Below, piece by piece: positions 10,619 to 19,380 of a DNA stretch of 38,146 nt. Every line of letters starts with the position of its first letter. Within the stretch, counting starts at the first letter, position 1. Source of the stretch: Fragilaria crotonensis (Eukaryota; Bacillariophyta; Fragilariophyceae; Fragilariales; Fragilariaceae); assembly GCA_022925895.1 (NCBI GenBank), contig JAKSYS010000606.1, positions 1 through 38,146 on the forward strand. Reading direction: 5' to 3'. The notes beneath the pieces were generated by a model that worked only from the letters and a program-made list of their open reading frames with translations, did no database searches and was not told where the DNA came from. Both the position numbers and the translations under genes were made by a program.

Positions 10619-11861
10619 ATAAAATGGATGTCGTCTTCCTTCTTTTCATCATCAGAAAACGCGTTGCTATCCATCCAATTCGATTTTCATCGCTCGCAGT
10701 ATGCTGCAAAATCAGCAAATAGTAAGTACATGCAGTACTGTACAGTTACCAGTATGTGTCCATTCGTAGTCCCGTAGATGTTGTAGATATAATACTCCAG
10801 TATTGTACTGGTACCCATTTTCTTCTACCGGTAGATCACCATCGTATTGTATTACTGTACCAAAGTTTAGAGAGGGTCTGATGACGGTCTGACTGGTCGT
10901 TATGTGCTCAGCCTATACCCTAGTATACTGTACGTGCAGACCGCCTGCAGATACTCCGACGCACCGTGTAGGCGACCGGAATATCATGGACCATAATACC
11001 ATAATCGAGGACGCTGACTATGCATGTATTCATTTATTCAACGAGCAGACTGGAAGCAAAGGTACATTCTTGATAGTTGAACACGATCGATTGCTACTTA
11101 GCAGTCGACAAGCACTGTGATGGTCTGAGTATTTCGTTACTCGTACCAGTCATCGTTTGACGCATAATGCCATACGCCGTTCGTTATTTTCCGCTTAAAA
11201 TTGCGCCAACTATTGTCTTGACGCTATCTTCCATATCAAAGCTTCAGGTCGGCACTTTGAGTTGATGCAGTTCTTCTCGACAATGTCCTCAGCACAATTT
11301 AGCCTGTTTACCTTCATGAGTGAACGCTCCGGGACTCAAGGCCTTGAGGTCTTCAACGGGCGAAACAGTAATTTGAAGAGCTCGGGTTGAATCGTAGTGA
11401 TTCGCGCACGATACGCTCAGCTGCCATTTCTCTGCTTCGTATATCCTCCTCCACAAGGTTGACAACAACATCGGCATCGGTCAAGTATCTTCTTGCCAAC
11501 CAAAGTCACCCGACAATATCCGTCATGTCACCACCATCCAATCTCGAATGAAACGTGCGGGCATTCGTCGAAAGGCCTTACCCAACCAAATTGTTCCGTG
11601 ACTCGACTCGGCGTCGATGAAAGGCATTGCGCGCGAGATTATGTGGTGGTCGGAGAGTTGCGCAGCCACGCGTGGCCCAAACGCCCATGCCTCCGGCAAT
11701 CACAATATTAGTGCCGAAAGTCACAACGACTGGTGCACACACGAAACACCAAGAGGAGGATACATTGTTGTCGTGACATCATCATGGTGTGATCAAGTGC
11801 TGGCAGGAAGTCAGGCTGACTGGTAAAAGGTTTAAGTTGTTGTGTTTTCCCAAACCAGGAT
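10619..11861. other. Intergenic region with GTAC-rich patch and weak coding traces
   Basis: GTAC-rich DNA lies at about 10720-10990. From about 11280 to 11830 the composition is more gene-like. The minus strand contains short protein-like runs (NLVEEDIRSREMAAERIVRE near 11400-11460) separated by stops. I cannot assign a gene; a decayed minus-strand coding sequence is possible. Confidence 0.35.
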
Positions 11862-11918
11862 AAAGCTTAACGTCTAGATATTTCGATCTATTTAGAATCT
11901 ACATCGAAGATAAAAGTA
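11862..11918 (+). repeat. Left 57-bp inverted repeat
   Basis: Pairs with 12981-13037 with 56 of 57 positions complementary. The single difference is ACATCG here against ATATCG in the partner. It contains AAGCTT, TCTAGA-like and ATCGA sequence and could fold into a long hairpin with its partner. Confidence 0.9.
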
Positions 11919-12980
11919 ACCCTTCCCGAACAGATGATTATAACGTCATGTGAACGTCATCGATACGAACCCCTCGGTTCACTTAAAATCTCATTCCATG
12001 TGCATCGATTAGTCCAAATATGTCATACTTGGGGTACTTTGACTTCTACGTTGGTGCTTTTGAATCATTTGTTCGTTTTAGCCGCGCCCAAATCCGAAGT
12101 TGAAACCAACGGAAGGTCTGGTATACACCTACGCAGGTAAGTAGAAACGGTAGACGATGTACCTGAATGCATTTGGAACGCCAAATGCAAATATCATCAC
12201 AAAATTCCACAATTCAAACTTGGACAATGGACCCTCCACTGCAGACAATCTGCTTGTAATATCTCTGTAGTTCTCCTTCTTTTTACTCTCCAATCTGTGT
12301 CTTTAGCACATGTACCAATTGAGTCAGTAGTAGAGACAATAGGAGTGAACATGTCTGTTTTGATTGACTTTCAAAGCATTGTTTGAGAAGGGCCTCATGA
12401 CAAAGAAAGCTCACCGGCGTACCGGTATCGTGATACCGCCACTGTAGTAGTGGAATCGAGTACGCGGAGCACTTCAGTATTGTAGTGTGCAGTATAAAAT
12501 CTCGACTGTGCCGCTGGAGCACTCAGAGTACTGGGATGCACGTAGAATCTACGATGAATTCCGAACTATCGTTGTTCGATTTTATACTCGCGGGGATGTC
12601 CTATGTACCAGTAGTACCAACGCTAACAGCAACTCGTAGACTTTCAGTATTAAACCGTTGTAGGTTTGTCTCGAAAAATGGGGATGCTCGATTTTGGATG
12701 GAACTTTCGTGTTGTACATGGGTATCGTACTTGTACCTCGTGCGCGGAGTACTACTAGCTTAGCACAACCCACTGGAGGCACAACATGTTTCAACTGTTG
12801 TGGTACCTGGTATTCATCAATTCATCACATGTGATCATCGGATGTGGTGTAACAAAATTTGGCAACCGTGCCAGCGCGCACTTGAACACCCCTTTCAACT
12901 AGCACTCTGATTGGTGAACGAACAAAGCTGATGACGTCCATGGGGCTGAAGGACAAATGAAGATGAATGTATACAAAATA

Positions 12981-13037
12981 TACTTTTATCTTCGATATAG
13001 ATTCTAAATAGATCGAAATATCTAGACGTTAAGCTTT
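12981..13037 (-). repeat. Right 57-bp inverted repeat
   Basis: Reverse complement of 11862-11918 with one mismatch. Similarity stops abruptly on both sides, which marks element ends. Confidence 0.9.
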
Positions 13038-15252
13038 CTCTTCTCCCGAAGCCGAGAGTCAGATAGAAGATACAAAATCCTACTCGGAGTTCGGAGTAGT
13101 CCTAATAATTATGTACTATGTTTCCTTTCATCTCTATTATATGCTCCGAGTATATCACACACTCATGACGTCTGGCCGCGGCTGCAACGCACCTCTACTG
13201 TACAGTATTAGTCTACTATTCCTACACGTACCTTGTGCCTACTACCTACACAAGTACAATGATTCACCCAGTGGCACCACAACAGCCCGTAGCACATGTT
13301 CCAGTACCTTACCAGTAGTAGTACCATTTCGCACTCTATAATATAAGGTTTGCCTGCGGATGGTCTAATGGATACCATCACAGTGGTAGTCAGAATTTGA
13401 GGCGATGACCTTGATGTTCCTGCATAATCTTGTTGGAAGCTGAATAGCCAAATGGAATCAATTGATGGGCAGTAATATGTACATTAAATGCACCAAGCAA
13501 GTGTGGATGCATGGATGTCAGTGATCGTGAAAAGACATACAATAGTCAAAAAGAGCAAAACAAAATCTGATCTAATCAGAAGCTTAACAACATTCCAGTC
13601 CTTGACTAAAATCCCAGATTTCTAGCTCTCTCCTTCTGCTCATCCACATCGACTGCAAGTGGTACAAGGTCTTCAGGTGTTCTTTCTCACCGGGATCAAA
13701 CTCTCGACCTAACCACTGAGATATCCTAATAGTGCTGGAATAGCCAACTTCACTATGTACCATCTGACAGCAACAAGAACACAAACATCGAAGTAGTTAG
13801 TCGGACTACTCTATAAGAATAAGGACGGTAAGAGCAAAACGGAACGACGAAAGAGACAAAGGGAGTGTAAGGTAAGGAGCGTAATGATAAGTTCGCTGAA
13901 AAACATTTGTCACGCCGATTTGAGGCTGGCTTTTCAATATATTTATAAAGGGCCACCGTTACGTGAAAAATTCACCAAAACGAGAAGTTTTGACTTCTCA
14001 TTCATGTAAATTCTTGTCCCCAGCTTTACGTAAGCAGTCCACAAATACATAAACATCAAGTCAACTGAGTCAAAATAGGAATCTTGATGTGAAACACAGA
14101 TGTGTTCCAATCGTTCCATCCTGGTCGTACTGTGTACTGGGTACGTCTACAGATACGGTAAAGTTGTACAAATCGGAACCAAAAATTTTATGTCGTCGCT
14201 CTTCCGAATGCGACAATGATGACCATTTTGGCAATGTTCCTCATGTGGAACCACCACACAACACCGCACTAGCATCGATCGTTTCTACGGCGCATGCAAC
14301 GGTAGAAATGACGTCTTCATCTGATGATTCTCTGGCGAGAAAACCACGTTCATGTTCGATGCCAGCAGTGAGGACAGTGAACAGTAGCATCTGCCTGTCA
14401 ACAGGGCGAATCAAACGCACACATGAGAGGCATAGAGTACACCTGCCAGAAGGAGATCATTCTTCTCATGGAAATTCTAGAAACAAAATTGACAAATTCT
14501 TCTTACCAACCCATTATTTCTTCTTCCAGGAAACGTCTTTCTCCGGAATTTCTTCTCGGAGAAGATTTTTGTGTGAACGCGACAGTTTACTGTTGTGTTG
14601 CGTTCTGTCCACATGGCTGTATATGTTCATACTTCATAGTAAACAAAAGATTTATCCATACTTAAGGTACATTCATGGTATGTGTGGTAAATGGCTTTCG
14701 TAGAACGTTATGTACCTGGTACCATCCACGCTACCGGTAGTTTTCGGTTTCTTGTGCTTTTCGTGAACAACAAATGTCCGTGTGCTTGAGACCATTTTGC
14801 AACAACAAAATTGACAAATTCTTCTCATGGAATTTTCCTGGATACAATTTCTTCTTATGAGTGACATCAAAATTGTCGGCTGACCGGCTCGCATGCATTG
14901 AGTGACGCCAGCCATATGTCAACGTTACTATTCAAACGGTTGTATAACCGATTATATCTGATCCATATCAACTCTAAAAAGGGGTATCGTTTCCGGTTAA
15001 GAAGAATTCGGATGTCCCTGTTTTGTGGTAAAATGGACCTTGAAAATTGAGGCGGAATCGCGCTAAAAATGCATATACCTTGGGTGCTGAATGAATTTAC
15101 TGTATGCAGCAATTGTACGCCATACACTGGGCAAACACTCACGGTTTCTCGCAAAACTTCCTACAAAAATTCTTGAAGTTCTGAGAAAATCAGTTTCTTC
15201 GTCCGTTAGCATCGGTCCATCATCACTACCTCTACATCAAACCGATGTGACG
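13038..15252. other. Intergenic region with GTAC-rich DNA and one doubtful open frame
   Basis: About 2.2 kb. GTAC-rich sequence covers about 13080-13340. A plus-strand frame at 14089-14703 (204 codons, MKHRCVPIVPSWSYCVLG) is open but has no recognisable domain, and its 3' half overlaps an alternative open frame at 14423-14665, so I do not call it a gene. A 21-nt direct repeat occurs at 14483-14503 and 14805-14825. Sequence just before 15253 would hold the promoter of the sulfotransferase-like gene. Confidence 0.4.
14483..14825. repeat. Pair of 21-nt direct repeats about 320 bp apart
   Basis: The sequence ACAAAATTGACAAATTCTTC and its next base occur at 14483-14503 and 14805-14825. A nearby CTTCTCATGGAA motif also recurs (about 14462 and 14821). 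This indicates a small local duplication with rearranged order. Confidence 0.7.
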
Positions 15253-16333
15253 ATGAAGCGAATGAGGCTCGTGTACGCAGCGGCCATATTTGTCGTTAGT
15301 TGGCGAACTTTTGTTGCATTTTTTGGTACCACACAAGTGCCGGTAAGCGTTTCTGAGGACAGCAACCGCCGACAGAGGCAGAGAGTTGTGATATTGGCTG
15401 GACCACACAAAACTGGCACGACAGGTGTTCAGCAGTGTTTGGTGGACTGGACCATTAAGCACAGCTCCTAGACCGGTGGCTATGGGCGCTACCACCCGTT
15501 AGCGAGATGACCGAACTGAAGCTACAGCCATTGGGGCCAGAGAAGAGATTTGCTCCATTGCTGGCTGTTCTGCGAAAACAATTTTTCGTACAGGCCCTGT
15601 CGAGGAAGACTCAGCTGTGGCACTGTATCGAAAGCATACTACGAAGGCCTGGAACGAGGAACGAAGTATCGTAATTGGAGCTGAAGCGATGGATTTTATA
15701 GTCAGTGACAGGCATGATGGGGACCATATTTTGGAAGGCGTCTTGTCCGTATTGCCCTGGAATCAACGCCAACCGTTGACTTATACGGATGTGCAAGTCG
15801 TGGTCAGCTATCGAACACCACGAACTAGTCATCTCAAATCATTATGGCATGAACATGGCTATCTGAATGAATCACTCTCTGCTTTCTCCTTCGACCCCAT
15901 AAATCAAGTCTTCTTTCAATCGAACTCACTCGGTCTGGCTCGAAAATTTCTGGCACAAGGGTTGCCTACAACTATCCTTGATTTAAGTGGTTTGTGGGGT
16001 CAGTCAATCGGTATGTGCGAAGCCATTGCGTGCGACGTGCTGCACGTGAAGTGTACCGACGACTATCAAATCATGTCGCTGAAGAACGAGACACCTTATC
16101 GGAAAAATGAGAAACGAGACAGGGGGGCTTTGGATCTGACTGTGCAACAATTAGACGCTATGGAAAAGATAATGACACTCTATGATTGTGGTCTCCGCGA
16201 GTCCATACTTCGGTTACAACCGCAAATCCTGTTTCAGAAGGCTTTGTTTTCTTCTTGCCAGGGCAGAGAGTTTTCCGAATCCTTCGGCGGGATGGTCAAG
16301 TCCATTCAACGTGTAATTCTTAAAGAAAGATAA
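15253..16333 (+). CDS. Type II membrane sulfotransferase-like protein, with frame breaks
   Basis: The gene likely encodes a Golgi sulfotransferase that moves sulfate from PAPS to a glycan or other acceptor. The ATG at 15253 gives MKRMRLVYAAAIFVVSWRTF, a short basic stretch plus one hydrophobic segment typical of a type II signal anchor. At about 15390-15435 lies VVILAGPHKTGTTGVQ, matching the PAPS 5'-phosphosulfate loop (GxxKTGTT). The frame then breaks at about 15450-15475. A second frame contributes WLWALPPVSEMTELKLQPLG, and from about 15540 a third continues to the TAA at 16331 (NEERSIVIGAEAMDFIVSD, VVSYRTPRTSHLKSLWHEH). The SYRTPR segment resembles the 3'-phosphate-binding region of sulfotransferases. 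An upstream ATG at 15091 would add 54 residues but would bury the anchor. Two indels or a missed intron are needed for a single product of about 360 residues. The acceptor is unknown. Confidence 0.7.
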
Positions 16334-16722
16334 CATACTACTTGTTGTATAACGACGATGATCACTGTCAGCTACGCTATCAGTGCCAGAGTTGACGACA
16401 GTGAATTTGGTTGAGGCAAAGAATTAATCCAATGATACTAAAAACTAGATTACTGAATATCTAGGATGGACATCCGCAGCCTCGAGGAGCACTGAAGAAT
16501 CCATTGAGTAGGCAGAAGAGGAGATTCTACGTAGGAGAAACCGATCAACCACCATCAGCAACTTCGGATTGTTGAAGCATTCACAGGTCAACCTGAATCC
16601 GCCAGTCATATTCAGGTGAACAGATGAGAGGCTGACACTCACCGACAAGAGAATGCAACAGTTGGATAATAAGTAGAATGGAACAGTAGCATCGAGGTTG
16701 TAAGATCATGCTTCAACCATAC
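16334..16722. other. Short intergenic stretch
   Basis: About 390 bp between convergent genes. It should hold both 3' ends. I see no further gene, although a minus-strand second exon of the 16723-17100 gene cannot be excluded (see that entry). Confidence 0.5.
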
Positions 16723-17100
16723 TCATACCTCTCGTCCAAGCTTGCGTAACTGCTCCTTCAGCCTTTGATCCATTTTCTTCTCCTTTTCTTCCTGCTTGTT
16801 TCTCAATTTTTCCTGTGTTTTCAATTCGTTTTTACCGACTTCCTTCACATCAGTAAGAAAGAAACGGCTTCCACGAGCAATGGCCTTGGCCGACACATAT
16901 GCTTCTGTTTTGCGCGCCAACGCCTTGGAGGTTTCGAAATTTTCCCGGAGTTCCACCGCCTTGCGACCCTTGGGGTTGTATGTCTTTCGTCCCTTCGTGG
17001 CCACGTTGGCGTTCTTTCGTTTCTGAGCAGCACCTCCCGATTTCTTCTTATTCGGGGCAGAGGCTGCAGCCTTTCCGATTTTTGCAAGGCCTTGTGCCAT
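16723..17100 (-). CDS. Small basic DUF2462-like (C19orf53/UPF0390-like) protein
   Basis: An intact frame of 125 residues beginning MAQGLAKIGKAAASAPNKKK. The N-terminal half is rich in Lys, Arg, Ala and Gly (GRKTYNPKGRKAVELRENFE) and the C-terminal third is a charged helix likely to form a coiled coil (KTQEKLRNKQEEKEKKMDQR). The MAQG start, KGRK..NPK motif, small size and basicity resemble the DUF2462 family, whose human member is C19orf53, a nuclear or nucleolar protein of unknown function. The resemblance is partial, so the name is tentative. The final codons read GAG GTA TGA, and GTATGAG could be a splice donor, so the true C-terminus may lie in a downstream exon. The ATG at 17098-17100 is the first in frame. 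Confidence 0.55.
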   Translation of the reverse strand: MAQGLAKIGKAAASAPNKKKSGGAAQKRKNANVATKGRKTYNPKGRKAVELRENFETSKALARKTEAYVSAKAIARGSRFFLTDVKEVGKNELKTQEKLRNKQEEKEKKMDQRLKEQLRKLGREV

Positions 17101-17713
17101 TGTTCACTATATTTCAATTTGCGGTTGTAGATGATGAGGACGGCTGTTCCACTGGCTGAGAGGAATGAATACTAACCCCTTGGTACAATAGTGTACGCGT
17201 AATTGTGGCAAACTCTGCACGAGAGTCCTACAGTATGTCGTGTACTGCGTTTTCCAGATTAGATCAGTTGCGGCTTGCGGCGAACGCGAAGGAGTTCGTT
17301 GGGTTTCATCCTTTTTTCAATGGATGAGATGAAGGCACCATCCGTACAAGCACCGCGTCTTGCCGTCGACAATGACAGCTGTGCTCCCTCTCTCCGTGTG
17401 AGATACTACCAGATACTACTAGTATGCCATATTTGTAGAGTTGTAGAGTTACCACTAGCCACTAAACTCCAACCAGTACCTGGTAGCATGACATATGCAT
17501 GTGAGATATCAGATATCATACATCATCGGCCTGCCCTCTGCTCGACAGTCCAAAACCCTCGTACAAGTATTGTAGTCGCAGTGTCGCAGTGTCGCAGTGT
17601 CGAAGCGATGTTTTCGCAACCAGACTCGGCCACATCTCACAACACAGCATCACCTACATTCATAACTGCTGCCTTCGTTAGAGTTCCGCCATCCATCACT
17701 TGTTGATAATAAG
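17101..17713. other. Intergenic region between divergent DUF2462-like gene and RPB10
   Basis: About 610 bp that should contain both promoters. It includes a GTAC/CTAC-rich patch at about 17400-17490 and a short tandem repeat at 17575-17605. No gene is evident. Confidence 0.5.
17575..17605 (+). repeat. 8-bp tandem repeat, nearly four copies
   Basis: GTCGCAGT is repeated three times at 17575-17598 and followed by a partial variant GTCGAAG. It lies about 110 bp upstream of the RPB10 start and might affect its promoter, which is only a guess. Confidence 0.85.
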
Positions 17714-18014
17714 ATGATCATCCCGTTCGCTGTTTCACGTGTGGAAAAGTTATTGGGAATAAGTGGGAGACCTATTGAGCCTGCTACAAGCAGATTACTC
17801 GGAAGGGTACGTGTTGTTTCGCGTTTCTTCGCGATGACAGGCGTCGTTACTGACATTGATTGCGTTCCTACTTCATCTTCACATAAAGCGACGCTTTAGA
17901 TGAATTGGGACTGAAGAGATATTGCTGTCGACGAATTTGTTGACGCATGTGGATTTGATTGAGAAACTATTGAATTACAATACCGAGGCAACAGACGAAG
18001 TGGAAGCGAGCTAG
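17714..18014 (+). CDS. RPB10: RNA polymerase subunit RPB10 (ABC10-beta), one intron, three apparent 1-nt losses
   Basis: RPB10 is a small zinc-binding subunit shared by RNA polymerases I, II and III. Allowing single-base corrections, the two exons encode MIIPVRCFTCGKVIGNKWE, QADYSEG, then DALDELGLKRYCCRR and LLTHVDLIEKLLNYN, which is the family signature almost residue for residue. The zinc ligands CFTC and CC in RYCCRR are intact. The intron at 17807-17888 (82 nt, GTACGT donor, AAAG acceptor) splits the glycine codon of EGD. The frame is broken at about 17725 (one G lost from CCGGTT), 17775 (one T lost from TATTTG) and 17936 (one base lost in the Met codon after CCRR). A 12-residue tail, TEATDEVEAS, exceeds the usual length of about 67-70 residues. 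An essential gene with three breaks but otherwise perfect conservation suggests sequence error or a very recent pseudogene copy. Confidence 0.9.
17807..17888 (+). other. Intron of RPB10
   Basis: An 82-nt GT-AG intron (donor GTACGT, acceptor ATAAAG). Splicing restores SEGDALDELGLKRYCC, a conserved RPB10 segment, which fixes both boundaries. Confidence 0.85.
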
Positions 18015-19380
18015 TTGGACTGGGAGTTTCATTGCAGACACACGCTGGGTTATCTCTCGACATAGTATACGGTTGTGGATACGCTGTGCGCCAACGAAGG
18101 GCGTCTTTTCCAGTTGCTGGTGGAGAGTCCTATTGAGCGGTACAATTGGTGCATCTCTTTAAGTATTGTTAGAGCTCGATTCAACTCGCATTGCCCATTC
18201 CATTATGCTTTGCTTGGATGCGGCACTACAATTGACTGCCACATGCAGTGCTCTATGGTTAATTGTTCATCACGGTGTTCGGTCTTCGTTGTTGACTAAT
18301 TCGAGGGAAACCATACCTCATTCGCCATGTATTGGACAACGGATGGCACCAACGATGCCAGCGTTCGCGACGGGATGTCCTGCAACCTTGTCCTCGTCGT
18401 TGGCAACGTTGATCACTCCATGTTACTCAGTGCCGACTTCGCTTACCCGTAGCATCGGCCGGTGTCAAAACGGGATAGCAGCACTAGACTGTACCACGGT
18501 ATGCATACGGGGTTTTCTATCCACTCGTAGCTCGTTGTAGACTGTGGAGTGTGGAGGGCACTACCGGTAGTATCGTACCGTGCATACCACGTGCTACTTC
18601 ACACTGGTACACCGAGTACTGCGTAGAGGTACACCTTTTCTACAGTATCATACCTCGTAGAATTTTGCATCTACTACAAGTATGGATACTCGATACTGCA
18701 CCGTAACTGTACTGGTACCTTCGGTCATCTGACAGACGACCCTGTTCTTGCATCATGACTCGATGATCAGTACGACTACAGGTGCTATGTACCTACTACA
18801 TGGCACGGTAGACTATTTGCTACTTATCGCATCTACAGGCGGAATCCGGTTTCCGCTGTAAACCAGTACTAGTACTGGAGTACTCGAGTACGATGAATAG
18901 TACTAATGTACCATTTGTACTGTACGCTTTAGAAAATGAATATTTACTGTACATTGTAAGTACTGTATGTTACATTTTCCAGTACTTCCAGTAGTACTGT
19001 CACTTGTTAGTTGTTACTGTAGTAATCATTTCTTTAGTACGCACTGTGAGCGATTTACAGTATACTCTACTACCGGTAGGAGTAGGAAACATCTACTGTA
19101 TACGTCGTTCTACCAGGTACGATAATAGTACTCTTTGTACTTCGTAGACGACCTTGCCAGTAGAAAGCTTCTGGACCGCGCAAATACCAAGAAAATGGAG
19201 TTTTCGGTGACACTCGGAAGGATTGGGCAGTAGAAATCATACCAGAACGGAAACGAGAGGCGTACGAACGACCAGCCCACACACATACAGCAGCAGTGGA
19301 CGGCGGTTCCCACATGCTGGCGGTGCTATCGCTCTTGACCAATACAGCTCTACACGCCCCTCCCCCGTTCCTTTGCCTTC
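18015..19380. other. Intergenic region, strongly GTAC-rich in its second half
   Basis: About 1.37 kb. The part 18015-18540 has gene-like composition, with an open plus frame at 18166-18540 that I do not recognise. From about 18540 to 19130 there are dense AGTACT, GTACTGTA and CCGGTA motifs and no gene. The last 200 bp would hold the promoter of the BET gene. Confidence 0.55.

Larger units (their letters stand above)
11862..13037. mobile_element. Putative non-autonomous element bounded by 57-bp inverted repeats
   Basis: The 57-nt segments at 11862-11918 and 12981-13037 are reverse complements with one mismatch (AAAGCTTAACGTCTAG at the outer end). They enclose about 1,062 bp with no credible gene and a GTAC-rich stretch at about 12410-12740. 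This arrangement fits a non-autonomous DNA transposon or large MITE. Flanking sequences show no obvious target-site duplication, so an inverted duplication of other origin cannot be excluded. No transposase is encoded. Confidence 0.6.

Noticed and set aside
13355-13430. tRNA-like A-box (TGGTCTAATGG) on the plus strand
   Set aside because: No matching B-box at the expected distance and no cloverleaf stems could be drawn.
13680-13740. tRNA-derived SINE-like sequence on the minus strand (CTCAGTGGTTAGG followed by GTTTGATCCCGG)
   Set aside because: The two boxes are only a few bases apart, with no room for the anticodon arm. A truncated tRNA relic is possible but not supported further.
14089-14703. 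204-codon plus-strand open frame as a gene
   Set aside because: No domain, low-complexity 3' part, overlap with another open frame and a local repeat. It is more likely a chance frame.
17807-17899. Open frame running through the RPB10 intron (MIIPFAVSRVEK)
   Set aside because: It is the out-of-frame reading after a lost base. The spliced and corrected reading matches RPB10 throughout.
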